Source: Parerythrobacter lacustris | Lineage (GTDB): Bacteria; Pseudomonadota; Alphaproteobacteria; Sphingomonadales; Sphingomonadaceae | DNA: 64,000 nt | NCBI RefSeq assembly: GCF_024626475.1 | Contig: NZ_JANKHH010000003.1 | Span: 124,001 to 188,000, forward strand | Direction of reading: 5' to 3' | Shown: one piece after another, positions 54,680 through 63,727 of the stretch | How the letters are laid out: the number at the start of each line of letters is the position of its first letter | How positions within the stretch are numbered: the stretch's first letter is position 1 | Made by a program: the position numbers and the translations under genes | Notes under the pieces: model-generated | The model's database searches: none | What the model was told of the DNA's origin: nothing | What the model saw: only the letters and a program-made list of their open reading frames with translations

Positions 54680-55582
54680 ATGGCCGATCAAGCCCGCACC
54701 GCAGAGAATTCGTCAATGCCCGAGCCGGTCGAACCCGTGCAGCAAGCATCCGGCGAAGGGAACCGGCTGCCGCCGCGGGGGGTGCCCGTGTTTACAGGCA
54801 TCAACCGCATCGGTTTGTGGAGCCTCTATATTAAGGAGGTTCGCCGGTTTCTCAAGGTCCAGACCCAGACGATCTGGGCCCCGGCGGTGACAACGCTGCT
54901 GTTTCTGGTGATTTTTACCGTCGCACTGGGCCGTGAAGGGCGCGAAGTGCTGGGCGTCCCGTTCGCCACCTTCGTCGCGCCCGGCCTGATCGTGATGGGC
55001 ATGATGCAGAATTCCTTTGCCAATTCGTCCTTCACCCTGCTCGGGGGCAAGATCCAGGGCACGATCATCGATCTGCTGATGCCGCCGCTGTCCGACGGCG
55101 AGCTGATGGCGGGCATTGTCGGCGCGGCAGTAACCCGCGCGGCGATGGTCGGGGGTGCGGTAGCGCTGGCGATGGCGTTCTACCCGGGGGTCGACCTTGC
55201 TGCGCCGCATCTGTGGGCAATTGTCTGGTTCGGCCTGATGGGGGCGGTAATGCTGGCGCTCATGGGGCTGCTCACCTCCATCTGGGCGGAAAAATTCGAT
55301 CACAACGCCGCAGTCACCAATTTCATCGTTGCGCCGCTCTCGCTGCTATCCGGCACCTTCTACGTGATCGACAATCTTGCGCCCGCGTTCCAGGCGATCA
55401 GTCGGGCCAATCCGTTCTTCTACGTGATTTCGGGCTTCCGCTACGGGTTCCTGGGGCAGAGCGATATCGGCAATACCGACCTCGCCGTATCGCATGCCGC
55501 GCTGGGCTTGCTGGCGTTCAATCTCGTGCTGGCGTTCCTCGTCTATCGCGTGCTCAGATCCGGCTGGAAGCTCAAGGATTGA
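54680..55582 (+). CDS. ABC-2 type transporter permease
   Basis: A 300-residue membrane subunit of an ABC-2 exporter with six predicted helices from residue about 60. The ABC-2 core includes FATFVAPGLIVMGMMQNSF and LSGTFYVIDNLAPAFQ. An N-terminal polar tail of about 40 residues is unusual; an ATG at 54716 may be the true start. No ATPase gene is adjacent, so a distant partner must exist. Confidence 0.88.
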   Translation: MADQARTAENSSMPEPVEPVQQASGEGNRLPPRGVPVFTGINRIGLWSLYIKEVRRFLKVQTQTIWAPAVTTLLFLVIFTVALGREGREVLGVPFATFVAPGLIVMGMMQNSFANSSFTLLGGKIQGTIIDLLMPPLSDGELMAGIVGAAVTRAAMVGGAVALAMAFYPGVDLAAPHLWAIVWFGLMGAVMLALMGLLTSIWAEKFDHNAAVTNFIVAPLSLLSGTFYVIDNLAPAFQAISRANPFFYVISGFRYGFLGQSDIGNTDLAVSHAALGLLAFNLVLAFLVYRVLRSGWKLKD

Positions 55583-56144
55583 GCGATCGCGCATTGCGCA
55601 TTGCTTCGCGCAGGCGACGTTCCGCCGTGGCGACATCCGCAATATCGCCCAGAATAAACCCGTTTGCGAACTGCGCCGTACCATCGCCGCGCATCCGCAG
55701 TACCAGCGTTCCGCCCCCGTCGGCAGCCGCGGTGCTTTCGATCCCGGCAATGTCGCCCACCGCGATGTCCTCGCTCATCGTACCCTTGCCGATGAAAAGG
55801 CGAAGCACCCGGTGGCTGGTTATCGCAAAAGCGGTCTTTCCTGCCGCCACTCGCCCGAGCAGCGGGCTGACCAGCAACCAAAGCCCGACGAGAATGAATG
55901 GGATGCCGAAGAACGGAAACCAATAGGACATCGAATCCTGCTGCGATCCGGCACGGGCGAAGAGCCAGGCAAGCGAAGTCCAGAACAGGGCGAAACCGGT
56001 GAACGCGATGCCGAAACCGAATTGTGCGCAGCCCGGGGCGAGCTTCGGCTTCATGGCGCGACCATGCCATAGCAGCCGTTCACCCGGCTGAAGCATCTTG
56101 CGGAATTCAGCCTCGAACGGGTCAGGACCCTGCCACTCGTCCAT
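55572..56144 (-). CDS. membrane protein with PH-like domain
   Basis: A 190-residue protein with an N-terminal GERLLWHGRAM segment, two membrane helices (about 40-65 and 75-95) and a C-terminal PH-like (bPH) region with AFAITSHRVLRLF. Such proteins are membrane-linked and of unknown role. Its end overlaps the ABC-2 permease gene by 11 bp, tail-to-tail. Confidence 0.75.
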   Translation of the reverse strand: MDEWQGPDPFEAEFRKMLQPGERLLWHGRAMKPKLAPGCAQFGFGIAFTGFALFWTSLAWLFARAGSQQDSMSYWFPFFGIPFILVGLWLLVSPLLGRVAAGKTAFAITSHRVLRLFIGKGTMSEDIAVGDIAGIESTAAADGGGTLVLRMRGDGTAQFANGFILGDIADVATAERRLREAMRNARSLNP

Positions 56145-56159
56145 TCCCCCTTCCGTCTA

Positions 56160-56540
56160 TCAGTGGGTCAGCGAGCGGCGCATCCGGTAGCGCCCATTGG
56201 CGAACTGCTCGAACAGTTCCGCTACGTTGGGGTGGTCGATCGGGCCGCCGTCGGGATCGGGCAGCAGGTTCTGTTGGCTCACATAAGCGACGTAAGAGCT
56301 GTCTTCGTTTTCGGCCAACAGATGGTAATAAGGCTGTTCACGTTCGGGCCGGATATGCTCGGGAATCGCGTCGTACCATTCCTCGCTGTTGGCGAAGACC
56401 GGGTCGATGTCGAACACAACCCCGCGAAAGTCGAACAAGCGGTGGCGCACAACATCCCCGATGCCGAAGCGCGCGCGGGCATGCATCGGCACTTCGATCG
56501 TGCGACCGGCCTGATGGGAAAAGAAGCGACTGCGTTCCAT
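56160..56540 (-). CDS. hspQ: HspQ family heat-shock/hemimethylated DNA-binding protein
   Basis: A 126-residue HspQ. It has RFGIGDVVRHRLFDFRGVVFDIDPVFANSEEWY and QPYYHLLAENEDSSYVAYVSQQNL, the family motifs. It acts as a Lon adaptor and binds hemimethylated oriC in other bacteria. ATG 56540 fits its usual length; the upstream frame is spurious. Confidence 0.92.
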   Translation of the reverse strand: MERSRFFSHQAGRTIEVPMHARARFGIGDVVRHRLFDFRGVVFDIDPVFANSEEWYDAIPEHIRPEREQPYYHLLAENEDSSYVAYVSQQNLLPDPDGGPIDHPNVAELFEQFANGRYRMRRSLTH

Positions 56541-56687
56541 GACTTCGACAAATATAGCTGTTCGCAGGTGCAAAACAAGCGATCTGCCCCGATCGTCCCC
56601 GCTTCGCATGCCGAAGGGGCTTGGCAAGCGACGGGCCTTGGGCTAACCGCGCGCCTTCGACCGGCCCGGGCAAGGGCTGCACTTCGC

Positions 56688-56777
<90 letters not shown>

Positions 56778-56793
56778 CACACCCCTAGCACTA

Positions 56794-57602
56794 GTCTCTG
56801 TTATCAGGACCGCGCCGCGAGCCCGCAGAACAGGCAGGTCTTATCAAAGCAATTGCACCGCTAGCAAATTGAACTGGGCAGGGTAGGGCTCGGCCATGCC
56901 TCGACCGAAGAAGCCTGCCAGCCCGTTCCGCTATTTCAATTTGTCACCCGAGATCATCCGCCTCGAGGTGATGGTGTACGGGCGCTTCCCGCTCAGCCTG
57001 CGGAACGTCGAAGACCTGCTGGCCGAGCGCGGGATCGACATCTGCCACGAGACCGTGCGGCTGTGGTGGAACAGGTTCGGTCCTCCGTTCGCAGCCGATG
57101 TTAGAAGGCAAAGGGTCAGCCGGATGAAGAGCTTCCGACAATGGAGGTGGCACCTCGACGAGGTGTACGTGAAGATCAATGGAGAGATGCACTACCTGTG
57201 ACACGCAGTCGACCAGGAAGGCGAGGTACTCGAGAGCTACGTCACCAAGACCCGCGACAAGAAGGCAGCTCTCGCTTTCATGAAGAAGGCTCTTAAGCGC
57301 CACGGCCCGCCAGCGGAGATCACCACTGACGGCTTACGCTCCTACAAGGCAGCGATGAGTGAGTTAGGCAACACCGGCAAGCAGGAGGTGGGACGCTGGG
57401 CCAACAACCGGGTGGAGAACAGCCACCTCCCGTTCCGGCGGCGAGGGCGGGCGATGCTCCGGTTCCGACAGATGAAGTCGTTACAGAAGTTCGCCTCGGT
57501 CCATGCCAACGTCCACAACCACTTCAATCTTGTTCGCCACCTTACCAAAAGACAGACCTACAAGACCGCCCGCTCAGCCGCCCTGGCTGAGTGACAGAAC
57601 CT
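56794..57602 (+). mobile_element. IS6-family insertion sequence, degenerate
   Basis: About 0.8 kb around the transposase. Imperfect ends resemble each other: TCTGTTATCAG near 56798-56807 and, inverted, TCTGTCACTCAG near 57588-57599. No clear 8-bp target duplication is visible, so borders are approximate. It lies 17 bp after tRNA-Ser and before the catabolic cluster. Confidence 0.6.
56896..57594 (+). pseudogene. IS6-family transposase broken by an in-frame stop
   Basis: One open frame of 232 codons interrupted by a TGA at 57199-57201, where relatives have tryptophan (HYL-stop-HAVDQEGEVLE). The DDE residues are still readable: D in WHLDEVYVK, D in ITTDGLRSY and E in NNRVENSHLPF. The lesion is after the first aspartate, so neither fragment can work alone. 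Otherwise the frame is intact, so the inactivation is recent. Confidence 0.88.
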
Positions 57603-57684
57603 GATGGCCCGAACCGAAGCTGGGCTGGGGGCAGTTTCGCCAATCGGAGACGAGTTGCGATTAGACTGACAGCTCGCAGTAGAG

Positions 57685-58461
57685 TCATTCAATGATGACG
57701 GATACCGTTCCAACCCCTTCGAAGCTGGCTGCGGACGACTGACCACCAGCGACTTCATGAACGCCGGTAATCGCTCCTGACGAAATCCACCAACCTGCCT
57801 GTGGAGCGATCCTGCGCTGGCGCAGATTATCCAGAAGGAATGCCACAGCGCCGAATGGGCCGTCCAACATTGTCGCAGTAGTGGCCTCGCCGACAAGTAA
57901 GCCGTCAATGTCGGTCGAAACGCCGATCTCGTCGAGATGGGGCCAAAGTTCGCGGGGGACGACAGGACCAAGGAGGAGCCCGGCATTGTTCCCGTGGTCG
58001 GATACCGTCACGCAAGGCCCATCCACATTGATTGCAGCATAAGGCGAGGATGCGACTTCGATGCCTATCCGGATCTCGTCGATCCACATCATCGCTTGCT
58101 GCGGGTTGGTGGGCAGTGATGCTGCGACCGGCGCAATCCGTAACATGAATTCCGCCTCGACTGCAGCGAATCCGCCGCCGAATACCTTGAACCGAGCCGG
58201 TGCGTCGCTGGCAGTGTGGACCAGATCGGCAAATACGGGCCCGGCCAACCGGTTGGTGCCCAAGATCGTGTCCATGGGAGGGTTGATCCTGCCAACCTTC
58301 CAGCCGCCGATTTCTCGGTTCCAGAGCGAAAGCGCGCAGTCCTGAATCTGATATGCGGTTTCGAGGTCCGTCGGGCGTTCGCCCGGATATCGGGCGATTG
58401 CAGCCCCGCTGCGACGCGCTTCGACAAAAGCATTCGCGATTTCGCGCGCCTCGACAGTCAC
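57685..58461 (-). CDS. 2-keto-4-pentenoate hydratase family (MhpD-like)
   Basis: A 258-residue FAH-fold hydratase. Motifs include GWKVGRINPPMDTILG, FAAVEAEFMLRI with the metal-binding glutamates and DEIRIGIEVASSPY. It hydrates or handles 2-oxo acids. It is divergent from the LacI gene and shares its operator-like site, so it is probably part of the sugar-acid pathway here. The exact substrate is unknown. Confidence 0.87.
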   Translation of the reverse strand: MTVEAREIANAFVEARRSGAAIARYPGERPTDLETAYQIQDCALSLWNREIGGWKVGRINPPMDTILGTNRLAGPVFADLVHTASDAPARFKVFGGGFAAVEAEFMLRIAPVAASLPTNPQQAMMWIDEIRIGIEVASSPYAAINVDGPCVTVSDHGNNAGLLLGPVVPRELWPHLDEIGVSTDIDGLLVGEATTATMLDGPFGAVAFLLDNLRQRRIAPQAGWWISSGAITGVHEVAGGQSSAASFEGVGTVSVIIE

Positions 58462-58508
58462 CCTGATCCCTTCCCGATCCTCTTTTCGAGCCGGACTTTT
58501 ACGAGATA

Positions 58509-58522
58509 GGAAACCGGTGTCA
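58509..58522. promoter_or_regulatory. LacI-type operator-like site 1
   Basis: GGAAACCGGTGTCA, with an ACCGGT core, lies in the divergent hydratase/lacI spacer. The same 14 bp occur inverted at 59699-59712. The symmetry is typical of LacI-family operators. Confidence 0.75.
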
Positions 58523-58628
58523 AAGTGTATTTTCCGTGGCCACTGCGAGGCCGCACCTATATGAATCCTTTCGGGGGATAGCGCATGACGATGTCGTTTC
58601 CGTCACACGGGGAGTGCTAGAGATCATT

Positions 58629-59654
58629 ATGGCCAGTTCGAACAAGACGCCGACGATCAACGACGTGGCTCGCGCTGCCGGCGTGTCAAAGAAGACCGTC
58701 AGCCGCGTGATCAATCGCTCGGCGTTGCTCAAGCAGGATACCCGCAAGAAGGTCGAGGCGGTCATTGCTGAACTGGGTTATGTCCCCAATCCGCAGGCGC
58801 GAGCACTCGCGCTGCGGCGGAACTTTCTGCTCGGATTGCTGCATGACAACCCCAACGCGCAAACAGTGCTGAATTTCCAGGAAGGCGTGCTCGACGCAAT
58901 TCGCGATACCGAGTTCGCGCTGGTTGTCCGTCCGGTGGATCGGCATTCGCCGAAAATGCTCGAAGATATCCGTCACTTTCTCGAGCAACAGCGTCTTTAC
59001 GGTGTGCTGATTCTGCCGCCGATTTCCGAGAACGACGAATTGGCCGCGTTGTGCCGGGAGATGGGCTGCGGTTATGTCCGCATGGGTTCGGCCCCACTCG
59101 ATGACGAGGAGCACATCGTCGCCTCGAATGATCGCGAGATGGTTGAAAGCGCGGTCGACTACCTTGTCGAATCGGGTCATCGCCGGATCGGAATCATCAA
59201 GGGTCCGGAGGGCTTCCGCTCGGCACTGGAACGCTCCGAGGGCTTCATGGCGGCGATGCGGAAGCATGGGCTGGCGGTCCCCGCAGAGCTCGTCGCGCAG
59301 GGAACTTACCGTTTCGAATCCGGGCTTGATGCCGCCGGTCAGCTGCTCGACCGCGAGCAGCGACCGACCGCCATTTTTTGCAGCAATGACGAAATGGCAG
59401 CGGGCGCGCTGCATGCCGCGCGCCAGCGCAAGGTCAGCGTCCCGGCGGACCTTTCCATCATTGGTTTCGACGATTCCCCGATAGCTGCTCATATCTGGCC
59501 ACCGCTGACCACGGTCGGCTGGCCGATCCGCGAAATGGCGAAGGCCGCTGCTCTCAAACTCGTCGCGCCTGCTGACGAGCGCGCGCAGGATTACATCTTC
59601 CCCGCACGGCTGGTTCAACGCCAGTCGGTCGCGCCTCCCCCCGACAAATTCTGA
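58629..59654 (+). CDS. LacI-family transcriptional regulator
   Basis: A 341-residue repressor. The N-terminal HTH (TINDVARAAGVSKKTVSRVIN) and hinge are intact, followed by a sugar-binding periplasmic-like domain with FCSNDEMAAGALHA and LSIIGFDDSPIA. ATG 58629 fits the family; the longer frame is spurious. Two identical operator-like sites flank it, so autoregulation is likely. Its effector is probably a sugar acid or its breakdown product. Confidence 0.93.
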   Translation: MASSNKTPTINDVARAAGVSKKTVSRVINRSALLKQDTRKKVEAVIAELGYVPNPQARALALRRNFLLGLLHDNPNAQTVLNFQEGVLDAIRDTEFALVVRPVDRHSPKMLEDIRHFLEQQRLYGVLILPPISENDELAALCREMGCGYVRMGSAPLDDEEHIVASNDREMVESAVDYLVESGHRRIGIIKGPEGFRSALERSEGFMAAMRKHGLAVPAELVAQGTYRFESGLDAAGQLLDREQRPTAIFCSNDEMAAGALHAARQRKVSVPADLSIIGFDDSPIAAHIWPPLTTVGWPIREMAKAAALKLVAPADERAQDYIFPARLVQRQSVAPPPDKF

Positions 59655-59698
59655 ACTGTACGGTTGAAAAGGGCATGCGAGTGGCGCTAAAGCAAAAA

Positions 59699-59712
59699 TG
59701 ACACCGGTTTCC
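59699..59712. promoter_or_regulatory. LacI-type operator-like site 2
   Basis: TGACACCGGTTTCC, the reverse complement of site 1, in the spacer upstream of the RpiB-family isomerase gene (ATG 59783). Confidence 0.75.
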
Positions 59713-59782
59713 AAACCGCAGACTTGCAGCTTGGACCGGACCATTCCAGACAGGCTCGAGCCGAGCCAGAGAAAGGCTATCC

Positions 59783-60415
59783 ATGAAAGTCGCGCTGATT
59801 ATCGAAAACAGCCAGGCTGCCAAGAGCAGCATCGTCCACGAAGCACTGACCAGCGTGGCCGAGCCACTCGGGCATGAGGTGTTCCACTACGGCATGTACA
59901 CTGCGGAAGACGACGCTCAACTCACCTATGTCATGAACGGGCTGCTCGCGGGCATCCTGCTCAATTCGAAGGCTGCGGATTTCGTCATTACCGGTTGTGG
60001 AACCGGCATGGGTTCGATGCTGGCGTGCAATTCCATGCCCGGTGTCTTCTGCGGCCTGGTGATCGATCCGACCGATGCCTTCCTGTTCAGTCAGATCAAC
60101 GACGGTAATTGCATGTCGATGCCCTATGCCAAGGGCTTCGGCTGGGCGGCCGAGCTCAATCTGCAGGATTGCTATCGCAAGATCCTCGAAAACGAGGGTG
60201 GCGCGGGCTACCCCAAGGAGCGGGCGGAGATCATGCGCACCAATCGCGGGATATTGAAGGACCTCAAGGCTGCAGCCTGTTACGATATGCTGACGGTGCT
60301 CAAGAATGTCGACCAGAACCTGCTGCGTTCGGCCATTGCGGGGGAGAGGTTTGCCGAATACTTCTATTCCAATTCGCAGGACGAGGCGATCAGCGCTTAC
60401 CTGCGCAACCTCTGA
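59783..60415 (+). CDS. RpiB/LacA/LacB-family sugar isomerase (DhuI-like candidate)
   Basis: A 210-residue isomerase with the RpiB fold. The active-site cysteine is C72 in ITGCGTGMG. RpiB-like DhuI enzymes convert 4-deoxy-5-hexosulose-uronate from unsaturated uronates; followed here by a KduD-like dehydrogenase and a KDG kinase, that role fits better than ribose-phosphate isomerisation. The extra C-terminal part (about 150-210) is also longer than RpiB. AGAAAGG precedes the ATG. Confidence 0.85.
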   Translation: MKVALIIENSQAAKSSIVHEALTSVAEPLGHEVFHYGMYTAEDDAQLTYVMNGLLAGILLNSKAADFVITGCGTGMGSMLACNSMPGVFCGLVIDPTDAFLFSQINDGNCMSMPYAKGFGWAAELNLQDCYRKILENEGGAGYPKERAEIMRTNRGILKDLKAAACYDMLTVLKNVDQNLLRSAIAGERFAEYFYSNSQDEAISAYLRNL

Positions 60416-60436
60416 GTCGAAACGGGGGCGGGCAAG

Positions 60437-61210
60437 ATGGCAGGCAACCCATTCGACCTGGCCGGTCGCAAAGCGATGGTCACCGGTGCCAACACCGGTA
60501 TCGGACAAGGCATCGCGGTGGCGCTGGCGCGAGCCGGGGCGGATCTCGCTCTGGTCGGGCGCAGTGCTGCCAGCGAAACACTGGCGCTGGTCGAGAGCGA
60601 AGGCCGCAAGGCGGTGCAGATCCGTGCCGACCTCTCATCCACCGCGCCGGTCGCCGATGTGGTGGCGCAGGCGGTCGAGGCGCTGGGGCGGATCGATATC
60701 CTCGTCAACAATGCGGGCATCATCCGACGTGAGGACGCGCTCGAATTTACGGAAGCGGACTGGGACGCGGTGATGGACACCAATCTCAAGGTGCTGTTTT
60801 TCCTCACCCAGGCGGTCGGGCGGCATATGGTCGATTGGGCCAGCCAGTCGGGCGACCGCGGCAAGATCGTCAATATCGCCTCGATGCTCACCTTCCAGGG
60901 CGGCATTCGCGTGCCAAGCTATACCGCGTCGAAAAGCGGGGTCGGGGGGCTGACCAAGCTGCTGGCCAACGAGTGGGCTACGAAGGGCATCAATGTGAAC
61001 GCCATCGCCCCCGGCTACATCGCAACCAACAATACGGCGGCGCTGCAGGCCGACGAGACCCGCAACCGCCAGATCATGGAGCGCATTCCCGAAGGTCGCT
61101 GGGGTGATCCTTCCGACATCGGCGGGGCGGCTGTGTTCCTTTCCAGCAGGGCGGCGGATTACGTTCAGGGACACATCCTTGCCGTCGACGGCGGGTGGCT
61201 GGCGCGATGA
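60437..61210 (+). CDS. kduD: KduD/DhuD-like short-chain dehydrogenase
   Basis: A 257-residue SDR. TGANTGIG (16-23) binds NAD(P); S149, Y162 and K166 form the active site. It resembles 2-deoxy-D-gluconate 3-dehydrogenase/KduD, which reduces 2,5-diketo-3-deoxygluconate to KDG. It follows the isomerase by 21 bp and overlaps the kinase gene by 4 bp. Confidence 0.9.
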   Translation: MAGNPFDLAGRKAMVTGANTGIGQGIAVALARAGADLALVGRSAASETLALVESEGRKAVQIRADLSSTAPVADVVAQAVEALGRIDILVNNAGIIRREDALEFTEADWDAVMDTNLKVLFFLTQAVGRHMVDWASQSGDRGKIVNIASMLTFQGGIRVPSYTASKSGVGGLTKLLANEWATKGINVNAIAPGYIATNNTAALQADETRNRQIMERIPEGRWGDPSDIGGAAVFLSSRAADYVQGHILAVDGGWLAR

Positions 61211-62232
61211 GCGGGTGGGGCGACCCTGGGCCGGTCGTCTGTTTCGGCGAGATGCTGCTGCGGCTTTCGCCCCCTGCGGGCACGCCGCTGGCGCGGACCG
61301 ATCATCTCGACCTCGTTGTAGGCGGGGCGGAGGCGAATGTTGCGGTCGCGCTGGCCGGACTTGGCCGACCGACGCGCATGCTGACGGTGCTGCCCGACAA
61401 CCCGCTGGGGCGCCGTGCCATTGCTGCGCTCGGCGAGGCGGGGGTCGATACAAGCCATATCCTACAAGCGGCTGGCCGGCTGGGCATCTATTTCTTCGAG
61501 CCGCCCTCCGGCCCGATCGGCGGGCGTGTCACCTACGACCGGACGGGGAGTGCCTTCGTCCATGCCGGCCCACAGCAGCTCGATTTTGCCCGCACGCTGG
61601 CAGGCGCAGACCTGCTGCACATGTCAGGCATTACCCCAGCGCTTGGCCCGTCCGGTGTCAAGCTGGCCAGAGCCGCCATATCGGCCGCGCGCGATGCCGG
61701 TGTGCCCGTCTGCTTCGACGGCAACTACCGCGCCAATCTGTGGGATGCATGGGACTGTGACCCGCGCGCAGTTCTCAACGAACTGGTCAGCGAAGCGACG
61801 ATCCTCATAGGCAACCACCGCGACATCTCGCTTCTGCTGGGGAAGAACTTTTCCGGCGATGGCCCCGACCGGCGGCGCGAGGCAGCCGAAGCCGCCTTCG
61901 AAGCCTTTCCGCAACTGCAACTGATTGCCTCGACCGCGCGCCACGTCGACAGCTCGACCGCGCAGCGGCTGGCCGGGCGGGTCGACCTGCGCGATAGCCA
62001 CTGGCAGACCGACGAGGTACGGATCGACCCGGTGGTCGACCGGATCGGCACCGGCGACGCCTATGCTGCCGGGGTGCTGCTCCGCTGGCTTGAGGGTGGC
62101 AGCGCGCAGGAGATGGCCAAGACCGGGCTGGCGCTCGCGGTGATGAAGCATGGGGTTGCCGGGGACACGATCTGCGTGACCCGGGCAGAGCTGGAGGCGT
62201 TCGATCCCGCAGGGGCCGATGTCAGCCGCTGA
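61207..62232 (+). CDS. kdgK: 2-keto-3-deoxygluconate kinase (PfkB family)
   Basis: A 341-residue ribokinase/PfkB-type kinase. GGAEANVAVALAGLG and the C-terminal DRIGTGDAYAAG (anion hole and catalytic Asp) are present. It most likely makes KDPG from KDG, feeding the Entner-Doudoroff pathway. ATG 61207 overlaps the kduD stop (ATGA); its own 3' end overlaps the esterase start. Confidence 0.9.
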   Translation: MSGWGDPGPVVCFGEMLLRLSPPAGTPLARTDHLDLVVGGAEANVAVALAGLGRPTRMLTVLPDNPLGRRAIAALGEAGVDTSHILQAAGRLGIYFFEPPSGPIGGRVTYDRTGSAFVHAGPQQLDFARTLAGADLLHMSGITPALGPSGVKLARAAISAARDAGVPVCFDGNYRANLWDAWDCDPRAVLNELVSEATILIGNHRDISLLLGKNFSGDGPDRRREAAEAAFEAFPQLQLIASTARHVDSSTAQRLAGRVDLRDSHWQTDEVRIDPVVDRIGTGDAYAAGVLLRWLEGGSAQEMAKTGLALAVMKHGVAGDTICVTRAELEAFDPAGADVSR

Positions 62233-63721
62233 CGGTTTCAGCCGGCGGGCCGTCCTGGCAGGCGGTGTCGCGCTAGCCGCCGCCAGCAGCGCAAGGGCGA
62301 TCACAATCTTCTCACCGGAAGTTCTGGCACCGGCTGGAAGAATCATCGGCTATTGGCCCGACCCTACGGTTCCGGTCGCGGGCTATCGCGGGATACGTTA
62401 CGCGAGGGCCGATCGCTTTCGACCACCCGTCGCCGAGCCCCCCAGCGCCGAGCCGATCCTCGCCGGAGTGTTCGGCCCCGCGTCCCCGCAGCGCGGGGAT
62501 GTCTACCTGCCGCAGAGCGAGGACTGCCTGTTCCTTAATGTGTGGCAGCCAAAGACGCGTGCAGAACCGCGCCCGGTGATGGTTTACATCCACGGTGGGG
62601 CCTATTCGACCGGCTCGGTCACCGATCCGGCCAACGACGGTGCAAGGCTGGCCCATCGCGGCGACGTCGTGGTAGTCACGGTCAACCATCGGCTCAATGC
62701 GCTGGGCTATCTCTACCTGCCCGACCGGTTTCCCGGCAGCGGCAACAACGGCCAGCTCGACCTCATCTGCGCGTTGCAATGGGTCCAGCGAAACATTGCG
62801 GCTTTTGGCGGCGATCCGGGCAATGTCACCGTGTTCGGACAATCCGGCGGCGGGGCGAAAATAGCCACGCTGATGGCCATGCCCGAGGCGGTAGGGTTGT
62901 TTCACAAGGCGATCACCATGAGCGGCCAGCAGGTGACCGCCAGCGGTCCGCTCAACGCCACCAAACGGGCGGAAGCTTTACAGGCGGAGCTGGGCGAGGG
63001 CATCGATCCTGAGACCGCGCCGGTCGATCGGCTTGTTGCGGCGCTCAGCGCCACCGATCCGATTCTGGGTGGCGGGGTCTATATGGGCCCGGTGCTCGAC
63101 ATGGTGCATTTGCACCGCCACCCGTTCTGGCCCGACGCACCGGCACAGTCGGCGCACATCCCGATGCTGCTCGGCAATACGGTGATGGAAACGCGCGCCT
63201 TCTATGCCGCGGACAAGCCGCCCATCGCAGGGCTCGAGATGAACAATCTGGCCGATCGGATTGCCCCGCAGATGCGGATCGATATCGAACCCAACTGGGT
63301 GGTCGGGCAGTTTCGCGCCCGCTATCCGGCCGCGCCGCCGCTGGAGCTGTTCCACCGCATCGTCACCGCTGCGCGCAGCTGGCGGGGACAGGTGGAAGAG
63401 GCGGAGGCGCGTGCCCTGTCGTCCGCCGCCGATCGGACGTGGGTCTATCAACTGGATTTCGAGGACGCGAAACACACTGACGACATCGCGCTGTCGTTCG
63501 GGACCATCCCTGATCCAACGCCTTCGCAGCAAGCAATGTCCGACACCGTGATGGACAGCTTCGTCCGATTCGCGCGCACGGGAAATCCGGGCTGGGCGAC
63601 TTACGACCTGACGAGCCGCAACACGATGGTCTTCGACACGGTGAGCCGCGTCGACAGCGATCCGCGCCAATGGGAGCGCGAGCTGTTCGCCCGCGTGCCC
63701 TACATCCAGCCGGGTAGCTAG
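62219..63721 (+). CDS. type-B carboxylesterase with a Tat-like signal
   Basis: A 500-residue secreted esterase. The N-terminus SRRAVLAGGVALAAASSARA resembles a twin-arginine signal. The nucleophile is S209 in FGQSGGGAK, the oxyanion loop is HGGAYSTGS and the histidine is in KHTDDIALSFG. It could remove acyl or methyl groups from a glycan taken in by this pathway; that is inference. ATG 62219 overlaps kdgK. Confidence 0.85.
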   Translation: MSAADGFSRRAVLAGGVALAAASSARAITIFSPEVLAPAGRIIGYWPDPTVPVAGYRGIRYARADRFRPPVAEPPSAEPILAGVFGPASPQRGDVYLPQSEDCLFLNVWQPKTRAEPRPVMVYIHGGAYSTGSVTDPANDGARLAHRGDVVVVTVNHRLNALGYLYLPDRFPGSGNNGQLDLICALQWVQRNIAAFGGDPGNVTVFGQSGGGAKIATLMAMPEAVGLFHKAITMSGQQVTASGPLNATKRAEALQAELGEGIDPETAPVDRLVAALSATDPILGGGVYMGPVLDMVHLHRHPFWPDAPAQSAHIPMLLGNTVMETRAFYAADKPPIAGLEMNNLADRIAPQMRIDIEPNWVVGQFRARYPAAPPLELFHRIVTAARSWRGQVEEAEARALSSAADRTWVYQLDFEDAKHTDDIALSFGTIPDPTPSQQAMSDTVMDSFVRFARTGNPGWATYDLTSRNTMVFDTVSRVDSDPRQWERELFARVPYIQPGS

Positions 63722-63727
63722 GCTGCG

